A program made the translations under genes and the position numbers. From contig CAYMEK010000045.1 in the NCBI GenBank assembly GCA_964389305.1, positions 1 to 37,198 of the forward strand: 37,198 bases of DNA. Direction: 5' to 3'. Each line of letters opens with the position of its first letter. Position 1 is the first letter of the stretch. The notes below the pieces were generated by a model. The model had not been told where the DNA came from and searched no databases. It saw nothing but the letters and a program-made list of their open reading frames with translations. Below are positions 1 to 7,351 of this stretch, piece after piece. This DNA is from CAYMEK01 sp964389305. GTDB taxonomy: Bacteria > Spirochaetota > Spirochaetia > SZUA-6 > DRHE01.

Positions 1-930
1 CCCCGCCCCCCGGCCCGGTTTGGCCCTAAAAACCCCGTGCCCCCGGGGCGGCCGCCCGGGGGGCCCCCCCCCCGGCCCCAAGCCGGCGGCATCTACAGCG
101 GCGGTGATCGTTTGGAGTATGCCCTGCCGCTTTTCCCGCTTCGCCAGGAGCAGATGCAGGCGGTCTCCGAAAAGCTGAACCTGAAAGCTGCCGCCGAGCT
201 CGTGTTCGATCAGCTCGCGGCCTCGCCGTGCGTCCGCAAGAATCAGCTCGAACACCCGGTCCTGGAGCGGTGCGATGAGAGCGGCGGGGGCGTCCCAATC
301 CAGAACCTCGCCCCGGTGCAGCATGACAACCCGGTCGCAGCGTTCCGCCTCGTCCAGATAGGGTGTGGTCAGCAGGATCGACACCCCGGCATCCCTTAGC
401 CGGGAGAGCAGGACCCAGAAGTCCCGGCGCGACACCGGGTCTACCCCGGTGGTCGGTTCATCCAGGACAATAAGGGGCGGGTGGTGCAGGAGAGCCGCAG
501 CCAGCGCCAGTTTCTTCTTCATGCCTCCGGAAAGCTCGGCAGCCTGACGGGAGGCAAACGGAGCCAGGCGCGTGAAGGAGAGAAGCTCCTCACGCCGGGC
601 GGCGAAGTCTCGTACCCCGTGCAGGCGGGCCAGGAAGGATAGATTTTCGTCCACGGTAAGGTCGCGGTAAAGGGTGAAACCCTGGGAAAGATAGCCGACG
701 CTGCGGCGTACTGTCCGGGCTTCCTGGGGCAGAGGGTGGGAAAGCACGGTCGCCTGCCCGCCGTGGGGCCGCAGCAGCCCGCAGAGCAGCCGGGCCAGCG
801 TCGTCTTGCCGGCCCCGTCCGGACCCACCACGGCGCACAGCTCCCCAGCTGTCACCGAGAAACTGACATCACGGAGAGCCTCGAGGCTGTCGAAGCATCT
901 TCGAAGCCCGGAGACCTCAACGGTGTTCAT
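1..930 (-). CDS. ABC transporter ATP-binding protein, 3' end at window edge
   Basis: This is the ATPase subunit of an ABC-2 type exporter; it would couple ATP hydrolysis to transport through permeases that should lie beyond the left edge. Translating from the ATG at 930 shows a Walker A motif (GPDGAGKTT), the signature LSGGMKKKLALA, Walker B (LIVLDEPTTGVDP) and a switch histidine region that reads TTPYLDEAERC. The order after a TetR and a HlyD-type adaptor matches the cecR-ybhG-ybhF arrangement. The start overlaps the end of the adaptor gene by 14 bases, so translation is probably coupled. The frame stays open to base 1, but the last 90 bases are homopolymer-rich and translate to Gly/Pro/Arg low complexity, so the true C-terminus is unreliable. 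A YbhF-like double-ATPase protein cannot be excluded. Confidence 0.85.
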   Translation of the reverse strand, partial: MNTVEVSGLRRCFDSLEALRDVSFSVTAGELCAVVGPDGAGKTTLARLLCGLLRPHGGQATVLSHPLPQEARTVRRSVGYLSQGFTLYRDLTVDENLSFLARLHGVRDFAARREELLSFTRLAPFASRQAAELSGGMKKKLALAAALLHHPPLIVLDEPTTGVDPVSRRDFWVLLSRLRDAGVSILLTTPYLDEAERCDRVVMLHRGEVLDWDAPAALIAPLQDRVFELILADARRGRELIEHELGGSFQVQLFGDRLHLLLAKREKRQGILQTITAAVDAAGLGPGGGPPGRPPRGHGVFRAKPGRGAG

Positions 931-1909
931 TGTTCTCTACAGGCAGATAAGCGTCCGCAGGCATTCCCGGTTTGAGCTCCTCGGACTCGTTTTCCAACCG
1001 CAGCTTGACGGCGAACACTAGGCGCGCCCGTTCCTCGGCGGTCTGAACGGTAGAGGGTGTGAACTCCGCTTGTTCGGCGATGTGGGTAACCGCACCCAGG
1101 TACTGCCCGGCCCGCCGCTCATCGGTCTGCACTATCAGCCGCGAGCCGAGTCGAATTCTGGGGAGAAGCGGCTGCGGCACGTATACGGTCAGGAAAACCG
1201 TGTGCAAGTCGGCCAGTATCAAGACAGGCGTTCCCTGGGCGAGCAGCTCGCCGACCTCATGGAGTTGTTCGACGACCGTCCCCTCCAAGGGAGCGTGTAC
1301 CTCGGTATAGGCGACCTGCAGCCGCGCCAGCTCGACGGCCGACTCCGCCTCCTGCACCCGGGCCCGGGCCGCCTGCAGCTCCTGCGGCCGGGCCGGGCCC
1401 GCAGCCTTGTCCAGCGCAGCCTCGGCGGCGTTATAGCGGGCCCGGGACGTGGCTAGAGCGGTCTCGGCCTGGTCGAGCTGGAGGCGGCTCGCGCTGCCGT
1501 CGGCGAACAGCTCCCGCAAACGCTCCGCTTCCTTGCGTGCCAGCTCGAACTGTTCCAGCGCCTGTACCGACTGCTCCTCCGCCTGCCTGATATCCTCCCG
1601 GCGGGCTCCGGCAAGCAGAAGATCGAGCTCGGCCTGGGCGCCCTGCAGCCGGGCTTCGGCCTGAGCGAGCTGCAGCGCCGGCTCGCCGGCATCGAGGCGG
1701 GCAAGAAGGTCTCCCTCGCGTACCAGGCTGCCTTCCTCGGCGGGCAGTTCCACGATGGTGCCGCCCGCTTTCACCGAAACCGTAACCTCTCTGGCCTCTA
1801 TCGTGCCGGAGCCCAGAAACTCAGCGTGCTTGCCCGTGCAGGAAAAGAAGAGTGCGGCTGCGGCTATTGCCGCCGGCACTGCCGGCAGCGTGGGGTATTT
1901 AAACATCAC
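917..1909 (-). CDS. HlyD-family efflux adaptor lipoprotein (YbhG-like)
   Basis: A periplasmic adaptor linking an inner-membrane ABC exporter to the outer membrane. The protein is 330 residues. It starts with a hydrophobic leader ending in a lipobox-like FFSC with Cys24, so it is probably a lipoprotein. A first half lipoyl/biotinyl-like motif follows (GGTIVELPAEEGSLVREGD), then a long Ala/Glu/Gln/Arg-rich helical hairpin at about residues 75-195, the second lipoyl half (APLEGTVVEQLHEVGE), and a beta-barrel domain ending in KPGMPADAYLP. It overlaps the upstream TetR gene by 11 bases and the downstream ATPase gene by 14 bases, which supports one operon. An RND adaptor is less likely because the neighbour is an ABC ATPase. 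Confidence 0.88.
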   Translation of the reverse strand: MMFKYPTLPAVPAAIAAAALFFSCTGKHAEFLGSGTIEAREVTVSVKAGGTIVELPAEEGSLVREGDLLARLDAGEPALQLAQAEARLQGAQAELDLLLAGARREDIRQAEEQSVQALEQFELARKEAERLRELFADGSASRLQLDQAETALATSRARYNAAEAALDKAAGPARPQELQAARARVQEAESAVELARLQVAYTEVHAPLEGTVVEQLHEVGELLAQGTPVLILADLHTVFLTVYVPQPLLPRIRLGSRLIVQTDERRAGQYLGAVTHIAEQAEFTPSTVQTAEERARLVFAVKLRLENESEELKPGMPADAYLPVENNEHR

Positions 1910-2558
1910 TTTTCTCCTGATCTACCCGCCCCCTGCGCCCTGTTCCTTCCAGACGTCCTGATTCGCGGCGGCCTTTGTCGGTGAAGACGCCGTAACGCAC
2001 CAGGGCTATCAGGGCCTCATAAACCTCCGGCGGGGACAGGCCGAGCCCAACGAGCAGTTCCGGGTTGATTACCGACTGGGCCACCCGGGAGATTAAGAAC
2101 ACGGTCAGGCGCGGGTCCACATCGGCGCGGATGTATCCTTCTTCGATCCCCTGGCGGAACAGTTTCTCCAGGCGGCTGAATACCTCTGTCGAGCGGAACT
2201 CGTCGATCTCCTGCCAGATCCGGGGGGCGTAGCGGTACAGGTCGTTGATCAACGGATAGCGAATCAGGGAAAGCTGGGCACCCACCAACTGCAGCAATCC
2301 ATCGAAGCGGACGCGAAAGGGGAGCCCCGGCGTGTTGAACAGGCTGTCCAGCTTGCTCTTTACTTCTCCCAGCCGCTTGCGGATTACGGCGCGAAGGAGA
2401 TCCTGCTTGGCGGCAAAGTGCCGGTACAGGGTTTTCTTGCTGATACCGAGCTCCCGGGAGATTTCCTCCATGGTGGTACGGCTGAATCCGTAAGCCGTGA
2501 ACTTGGCACCGGCATGGTCCAGGATACGCGCCTGCAACTCTTCCGGTCTTTCCAGCAT
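1899..2558 (-). CDS. TetR-family transcriptional regulator (CecR-like)
   Basis: A 219-residue one-component repressor. The N-terminal helix-turn-helix is clear at about residues 10-55, with the typical TTMEEISRELGISKKTLYRHF stretch (split here: TTMEEIS, then ISKKTLYRHF) and a Lys just before the first effector-domain helix. The remainder is an alpha-helical ligand-binding and dimerisation domain with no recognisable specificity. It is the first gene of a minus-strand operon with the adaptor and the ABC ATPase. A good sigma-70 promoter with a palindrome just downstream lies immediately upstream, so autorepression with relief by an exported compound is the likely logic. The effector cannot be read from the sequence. 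Confidence 0.88.
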   Translation of the reverse strand: MLERPEELQARILDHAGAKFTAYGFSRTTMEEISRELGISKKTLYRHFAAKQDLLRAVIRKRLGEVKSKLDSLFNTPGLPFRVRFDGLLQLVGAQLSLIRYPLINDLYRYAPRIWQEIDEFRSTEVFSRLEKLFRQGIEEGYIRADVDPRLTVFLISRVAQSVINPELLVGLGLSPPEVYEALIALVRYGVFTDKGRRESGRLEGTGRRGRVDQEKSDV

Positions 2559-2595
2559 CCTGGGCTGCTCCTCACTTCTCCTCTCTTTGATACCC

Positions 2596-2625
2596 AGGAA
2601 ACTCTTATAGTTTTAAAAGTTTCCT
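2596..2625. promoter_or_regulatory. Palindromic operator upstream of the TetR-ABC operon
   Basis: Perfect 8-bp arms AGGAAACT and AGTTTCCT are separated by 14 bases, with partial inner symmetry (TTA...TAA). The palindrome begins just after the predicted transcription start of the minus-strand promoter, a classic position for a repressor. The TetR encoded 40 bases downstream is the obvious candidate to bind it (inference). Confidence 0.6.
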
Positions 2626-2633
2626 AATACCTA

Positions 2634-2662
2634 AAGATACCAAAGCTTCCGGCAGACGTCAA
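2634..2662 (-). promoter_or_regulatory. Sigma-70-type promoter of the TetR-HlyD-ABC operon
   Basis: On the minus strand a -35 TTGACG (2662-2657) is followed after 17 bases by a -10 TATCTT (2639-2634). This would start transcription near 2627, about 70 bases upstream of the TetR start codon. Confidence 0.6.
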
Positions 2663-2744
2663 CAGGAAAGTGAGCGCCGGATGTGCTGCTTTCTGGGCCG
2701 GCAGGCGAATCCATCTCGTATGGACCCGGGGGCAGGCAAAGAGC

Positions 2745-2772
2745 TTGACAATTATTACGCAGTTAGTACCGT
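2745..2772 (+). promoter_or_regulatory. Candidate promoter for mvaS
   Basis: A perfect -35 TTGACA at 2745-2750 has TACCGT 16 bases downstream (2767-2772). A better -10 match, TATAGC at 2772, would need a 21-base spacer. The -35 is convincing and the -10 is not. Confidence 0.4.
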
Positions 2773-2822
2773 ATAGCCTGGTGCCGACAGGCGAAGTGTA
2801 TGGGGGGAGAGGAGTAGAGGCA

Positions 2823-4130
2823 ATGAAGTCGAACGAAATAACTATCGGAATCAGTGATATCGCCCTATACCTGCCCCGCCCTCTCATCGACACGGACACT
2901 CTGGTGCGGGAGCGGGTCAGCAGGGCGCCCGAGCTGGAAGAAGCACTTTGGCGGGCGGTTCGCACTACGGGTCAACGGTCGATTCGCTTTCCGGAAGCCT
3001 GGGAGGACACCGTCACTATGGCGGCCCAGGCCGCCCATAACCTGCTGGACGGCGGCCGGGGAAACGATGCCTCCCGGCTGCGCTACCTCACCGTGGGAAC
3101 CGAGACCCCGGTGGACCAATCCAAGCCCGTGGCCTCCTACGTGGAGGGGCTGCTGCAGCGAGCCGGGTTGTCGGTGCCGGAGAACATCTCCACCTTCCAG
3201 GTACAACACGCCTGCGCCGGAGGTACCCTGTCCCTGATGGCGCTGAGCGGCCTGCTGGCCGCGGCGCCCGCCGGCGAGGCGGGGATGGTTATATGCTCCG
3301 ACGTGGCTCGATACCCGGCAGCCTCCACAGCCGAGATCACTCAGGGAGCGGGGGCCGTTTCCCTGCTGGTGGAGAGGAATCCTCGCCTGATTGAGCTCGA
3401 TCTGGCCACCGCGGGATTCTCCTCCCGGGATGTGGACGATTTCTTCCATCCTCTGGATTCCGATACCGCCAGGGTGAAAGGCGGCTATTCGATACGCTGC
3501 TACAGGCAGGCGCTGGACTCGGCTTTCCTGGACCACTGCCGCCGGCGAGGGGAAGAGCCGGCGGAGGTATTGCGGGAGACCGACCTGTTTGCCCTGCACA
3601 CCCCCTTTCGTTATCTGCCTCTGCGCTCGCTGATCGGGCTGTTGAACAACCACCTGGGTCTGGACCGGGAGAGAGCAGAGGAGTTTCTGGCCGAGAGGGG
3701 ATTACCGGCCGCCTTGGAGCCTTCCTCGCGGGTGGGTAATCTCTACACGGGCTCCCTGTTCCTGGGGCTGGCCGCGCTGCTGGAGGAGCGGCTGCGGGTG
3801 CTCGGTGAGGGCCTGGCTGGCCGGCGGCTGCTGCTGGCTTCCTACGGCGCGGGGAACACCATGATCGTGCTGTCCGGGAGGGTGGCGGACGGCGCCGCGG
3901 AGGTGATACGGCGTTGGAAGCTGGAGGAGAGCTGGGGGGCGGGGGCCTTCAGCTCACCGGAATCGTACCTGGAATATGCGGGCCGGCGCAGCGGCGTGGG
4001 GCCGATTGCGCGATTAGAGTCCGTGCCGCCCGGCTCATTCTTTCTTGCCTCTATTCGGGAGGATGGGTATCGGGAGTACGGGTACCGGCACCCGGTAGCG
4101 AGCCGCGCCGCGGCGGCGCTCCTGTCTTAG
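2823..4130 (+). CDS. mvaS: Hydroxymethylglutaryl-CoA synthase
   Basis: Condenses acetyl-CoA with acetoacetyl-CoA to HMG-CoA, the second step of the mevalonate route to isoprenoids. The 435-residue protein has the thiolase fold signatures of bacterial MvaS: catalytic Glu94 in VGTETPVDQS, nucleophile Cys131 in QVQHACAGG, TQGAGAVSLLVERNP, His259 in LHTPF, then SRVGNLYTGSLFLG and ASYGAGNTM. The length is slightly above the usual 390-400. I chose the ATG at 2823 because AGAGGAG lies just upstream; an upstream in-frame start at 2670 would add 51 residues with no family similarity. It stands alone between two efflux operons, and no other mevalonate gene is in the window. Confidence 0.9.
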   Translation: MKSNEITIGISDIALYLPRPLIDTDTLVRERVSRAPELEEALWRAVRTTGQRSIRFPEAWEDTVTMAAQAAHNLLDGGRGNDASRLRYLTVGTETPVDQSKPVASYVEGLLQRAGLSVPENISTFQVQHACAGGTLSLMALSGLLAAAPAGEAGMVICSDVARYPAASTAEITQGAGAVSLLVERNPRLIELDLATAGFSSRDVDDFFHPLDSDTARVKGGYSIRCYRQALDSAFLDHCRRRGEEPAEVLRETDLFALHTPFRYLPLRSLIGLLNNHLGLDRERAEEFLAERGLPAALEPSSRVGNLYTGSLFLGLAALLEERLRVLGEGLAGRRLLLASYGAGNTMIVLSGRVADGAAEVIRRWKLEESWGAGAFSSPESYLEYAGRRSGVGPIARLESVPPGSFFLASIREDGYREYGYRHPVASRAAAALLS

Positions 4131-4173
4131 GGCAGACCCCGGAACAAAATCAAACTATCCCGGTGTTTAACTA

Positions 4174-4202
4174 TTGACAAAAGTAAAAAAAGTTATTATA
4201 TA
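4174..4202 (+). promoter_or_regulatory. Strong sigma-70 promoter of the RND efflux operon
   Basis: TTGACA at 4174-4179, a 17-base spacer, and TATATA at 4197-4202 form a near-consensus promoter. The operator palindrome begins at the last base of the -10 box. The predicted transcription start (about 4209) lies only 9-15 bases before the candidate start codons of the TetR gene, so the transcript would be almost leaderless. Confidence 0.8.
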
Positions 4203-4215
4203 CCGACCAGTCGGT
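4202..4215. promoter_or_regulatory. Perfect 14-bp palindromic operator (site 1)
   Basis: ACCGACCAGTCGGT has perfect 6-bp arms around CA and covers the expected transcription start. A bound TetR dimer here would block RNA polymerase. A near copy, 12 of 14 bases identical, lies at 4836-4849. Confidence 0.75.
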
Positions 4216-4223
4216 TTGTGATC

Positions 4224-4817
4224 ATGAGCGGAAGCAAGAGCAGTGAAACGAGGCGGCAGGAGATTCTCAAGGCAGCCAGGCGCCTGTTCTCCGAGAAGGG
4301 CTATCGAGCCACGACCATGGACGATATTACCCACGCCTCCGGCCTGACCAAAGGCGGAATATACTGGCACTTCAACGCGAAGTGGGAAATCTTCATGGCG
4401 ATCTTCAGGGAGCACATCCGGCAACATCTGGCTCTCTGGCAAAAGGTGGAGCGGATCGGCATCAAGCCCGATGCCCTGGTCGAGGGGGGACTGCTGTTCA
4501 TCGAAGAGCACCTCAACAACGATTGGCTGGCCAACGTCTGCAACGAGGTGGAGATAGAAGCCATCCGGCATCCGCAAATCGGAGCCGAGTACCTGGCCAT
4601 GTACCGGGAGATCGAAGAGAAGGTCGAGGATATGCTGAAGCGGGGCAAACAGCAGGGGCTGCTGCGTGACCTGGACTACGGCAGCCTGGCCCTGATTCTG
4701 ATAGTGCTGGTGGAAGGCATCCTGAGCCGCTACTTTCTGGCGGGCAAGAAACTGGACTATAGACGCATCTGGCGGACCGCCAGTGAGGTCATGCTGCGCG
4801 GGATCATCAAGGAGTGA
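4224..4817 (+). CDS. TetR/AcrR-family repressor of the RND efflux operon
   Basis: A 197-residue TetR regulator. The DNA-binding domain is at residues 9-55 (RRQEILKAARRLFSEKGY, then LTKGGIYWHF), followed by a helical ligand domain rich in Glu and Trp. It sits first in a plus-strand operon with outer-membrane factor, adaptor and RND permease, 10 bases upstream of the second gene, so it most likely represses its own operon through the palindromes at 4202 and 4836. The start is uncertain: no Shine-Dalgarno is visible before the ATG at 4224 or the GTG at 4218, and the promoter position implies a leader of only 9-15 bases. The effector is unknown. Confidence 0.9.
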   Translation: MSGSKSSETRRQEILKAARRLFSEKGYRATTMDDITHASGLTKGGIYWHFNAKWEIFMAIFREHIRQHLALWQKVERIGIKPDALVEGGLLFIEEHLNNDWLANVCNEVEIEAIRHPQIGAEYLAMYREIEEKVEDMLKRGKQQGLLRDLDYGSLALILIVLVEGILSRYFLAGKKLDYRRIWRTASEVMLRGIIKE

Positions 4818-4827
4818 TTTTTTGCGT

Positions 4828-6240
4828 ATGAACAAACCGGTCAGTCGGTTTATTAATTCCGTCGCGAAGAGCGCGGCTCTCACCCTCCTGTGCTTGCTGG
4901 CAGCCAGGATCCTGCCGGGGCAAACCGTACTAGACAATTACGTGCAGGAGGGCTTGAGAGGGAATCTGGCCTTGCAGCGCAAGCGCCTCAACCTGCAGGA
5001 AAGCATCGAAGCCTTGAATGAAGCACGCGGCCGCTTCTTTCCCTCCCTGTCTTTTCAGGCGCGCTACACCAGAGCCGGCGGAGGCCGCCAGATGGAGATC
5101 CCGGTGGGCGAGATTTTGAATCCGCTGCTGGGCACCGACCTCGATCCGGTGTATCTATCCACCCTGCCGGAAAAGGAACAGGAAACAAAGCTCAGTCTGG
5201 TTCAGCCCCTGTTCGTTCCCCGGCTCTACTTCAACTACAAGATACACGTCGACCGGAGCCGGATTCAGGAAGCCGAGACCGCGGTGTTCCGGCGGATGCT
5301 GATCGCCGAAATCAAGCAGAGCTATTTCAACTACCTGAAGGCGGTGAATGTGGTGCGGGTCTACGAGCGCAGCGAGGAGTTGCTGCAGGAGAACCTGCGA
5401 GTCAGCGAGCGGCTGTCGGCCGGCGGCGCGGCAACCGAAGAGGCGGTATTGCAGGCCAAGGCGGAGATCGCCCGTCTGAGAAAGAGCAAGAGTGAAGCCG
5501 AGAAGAACCGCCGGCTGGCGGTCTCCTACTTCAACTTCCTGCTGCGGCGGCCCCTAGACAGCCCGATAGAAGCCGTCGATCCCGCGGAGCTTGAACTCGA
5601 TTCCGAGTTGAGCCGGCAGGAAGCGGAAACCCTGGCTCTCTTGCGGCGGGAGGATCTCCGGATGCTGGCCGGCAGCATCTCCGCCCAGAAGAACGCAGTC
5701 CGGTTGGCCAGGAGCTCCAATCTGCCCGAGGTGTCGGCCGCGGTGGAGTACGGCATCGTGGGTGAAACGTACCGGTTCAGCGGCGACGAGGACTTCTGGA
5801 CCGCCTCGCTGCTGCTGGAGTGGCAGCTATTCAGCGGTCTGCAGAACCGGGCCCGCGTCAGCCAGGCGCTGCTGCGGGAGCGCGAGCTGGAGAGCCGGTT
5901 GGAGGAGCTTCGGGAACAGATTCGGCTGGAGGTGAAGGAGGCCTACGAGGATCTGGAAGTAGCTCGCCACTCGATCGAGGCGGCCGCCGAAGTGCTGGCC
6001 AGCTCCCGCAAGTACTTCGACATCGTGGCCAAGAAATACGAGCAGGGCATGAGCACGCAGGCGGAATTCCTGGACGCCCGGACACAGCTCACCGCTGCCG
6101 AGATCGACATGCTGATCGATCGCTACGATTATCTCGGCAAACAGGCCCGCTTCGAATCGGTCATCGCCCTGGGCGGCCGAGAAGCCGGGCCGAGGTCCCC
6201 AGATAACGAATCGATCAAGGGAGAAACGAAAGATGAATAG
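4828..6240 (+). CDS. Outer membrane efflux protein (TolC/OprM family)
   Basis: The trimeric outer-membrane duct of a tripartite pump. The 470-residue protein starts with a signal peptide (hydrophobic core SAALTLLCLLAARIL) and contains two OEP repeats, each a pair of long helices plus strands: LLQENLRVSERLSAGGAATEE in the first (as LLQENLRVSERL then SAGGAATEE) and YFDIVAKKYEQGMSTQAEFL in the second. The ATG at 4828 lies 14 bases after the Shine-Dalgarno AAGGAG; an in-frame TTG at 4822 has better spacing (7 bases) and would add two residues. The second operator-like palindrome overlaps codons 3-8. The end overlaps the adaptor gene by 8 bases. The substrate cannot be told. Confidence 0.9.
   Translation: MNKPVSRFINSVAKSAALTLLCLLAARILPGQTVLDNYVQEGLRGNLALQRKRLNLQESIEALNEARGRFFPSLSFQARYTRAGGGRQMEIPVGEILNPLLGTDLDPVYLSTLPEKEQETKLSLVQPLFVPRLYFNYKIHVDRSRIQEAETAVFRRMLIAEIKQSYFNYLKAVNVVRVYERSEELLQENLRVSERLSAGGAATEEAVLQAKAEIARLRKSKSEAEKNRRLAVSYFNFLLRRPLDSPIEAVDPAELELDSELSRQEAETLALLRREDLRMLAGSISAQKNAVRLARSSNLPEVSAAVEYGIVGETYRFSGDEDFWTASLLLEWQLFSGLQNRARVSQALLRERELESRLEELREQIRLEVKEAYEDLEVARHSIEAAAEVLASSRKYFDIVAKKYEQGMSTQAEFLDARTQLTAAEIDMLIDRYDYLGKQARFESVIALGGREAGPRSPDNESIKGETKDE
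4836..4849. promoter_or_regulatory. Second operator-like palindrome inside the efflux gene start
   Basis: ACCGGTCAGTCGGT matches the upstream operator at 12 of 14 positions and sits 634 bases downstream of it, within codons 3-8 of the outer-membrane factor gene. A second binding site could strengthen repression by roadblock or looping, or the match may only reflect codon use (inference). Confidence 0.45.
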
Positions 6241-7339
6241 CAGCCGCTTTCAGTTTCGCCTCCGCCCGGTCCTGTTCACCGCCCTCCTGGGCGCCGCCGG
6301 CCTGACCGCCTGCCAGCGGCCGGAGACGGTTGCGCCGGCCGGCGGAGAGAACGCGGTGGCCGTACGGATGGCCGAGGTGGAGCGCCGGGAGACTTCCTTT
6401 CCCATCCACACGGCCGGTATGATCGCCCTGAAGGAGACCGTCAAGCTTTCCTTCAAAACCGGCGGCCTCATTGCCGCCATCCCGGTCGACGAAGGACAGG
6501 AGGTCAAAGAAGGGCAGCTGCTGGCCCGGCTGGATCTCGCGGAAATCGAGGCCAGGGAAGCCAAAGCACGAAGCGCCTTTGAGAAGGCCGAGCGCGATCT
6601 GCAACGGGTTCGCAGCCTCTATCAGGACCAGGTGGCCCCGCTCGAACGGCTCCAGGACGCCGAAACGGCTTACGAAATGGCTCGCTCGGATCTCCAGGTA
6701 GCAGAGTTCAACCTGAAGCACTCATTGATCAACGCTCCCTCGAACGGCAAGATCCTCAGCCGCTTCGCAGAACAGGGCGAGCTGATCGAACCGGGACGCC
6801 CGGTGTTCGTGTTCGCTTCCACCGACAAGAATTGGATCCTGCGCTTCGGCGCAGTCGATCGGGACGTGGTCCGCCTGAGTCTGGGCGATCCGGCGGATCT
6901 GTACCTCGATGTTTTTCCCGAGCGGGTGTTCAAAGGCAGAGTTTCCGAGATCGCCGAAACCGCCAATCCGCAGAGCGGGACCTTCGAGGTGGAGCTGGAG
7001 CTGGAGGCTCAGGCCGGGGCCCCACTGGTCTCCGGGTTCATCGCCAAGGTCGAGGTATTCCCTTCGCAGCACAGGATGCTCTACTTCGTGCCTCTCCAGG
7101 CTTTGGTGGGTGGGGACCGAGACCGGGGTTTCGTATTCACCGTGGATCCCGCCACCTCCCGGGCCGTCAAGCTGCCGGTGCAGGTTTACCGGATTCTGGA
7201 CGGCGAGGTAGCCATCGGCTCCGGATTGGAGCAGGTAAGGCGGGTGGTCTCGGCGGGCGCTCCCTACCTGGATCAGGGCACCCTGGTCCGGATTCGCAAC
7301 GGATCTATGCGGACGGAGCCGCAGCAAAGCGGACCCTAG
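6233..7339 (+). CDS. RND efflux adaptor (membrane fusion protein), lipoprotein
   Basis: The periplasmic adaptor joining the RND permease to the outer-membrane duct. It has 368 residues with a lipobox LTAC and Cys27. The first lipoyl half is at about residues 75-100 (IPVDEGQEVKEGQLLARLD), a short helical hairpin follows (about 105-160), then the second half (INAPSNGKILSRFAEQGE) and a beta-barrel plus membrane-proximal domain. The short hairpin is typical of AcrA/MexA-like proteins. Its ATG overlaps the end of the outer-membrane factor gene, and the permease gene begins 12 bases after its stop. Confidence 0.92.
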   Translation: MNSSRFQFRLRPVLFTALLGAAGLTACQRPETVAPAGGENAVAVRMAEVERRETSFPIHTAGMIALKETVKLSFKTGGLIAAIPVDEGQEVKEGQLLARLDLAEIEAREAKARSAFEKAERDLQRVRSLYQDQVAPLERLQDAETAYEMARSDLQVAEFNLKHSLINAPSNGKILSRFAEQGELIEPGRPVFVFASTDKNWILRFGAVDRDVVRLSLGDPADLYLDVFPERVFKGRVSEIAETANPQSGTFEVELELEAQAGAPLVSGFIAKVEVFPSQHRMLYFVPLQALVGGDRDRGFVFTVDPATSRAVKLPVQVYRILDGEVAIGSGLEQVRRVVSAGAPYLDQGTLVRIRNGSMRTEPQQSGP

Positions 7340-7351
7340 GACGCCTGAGTC

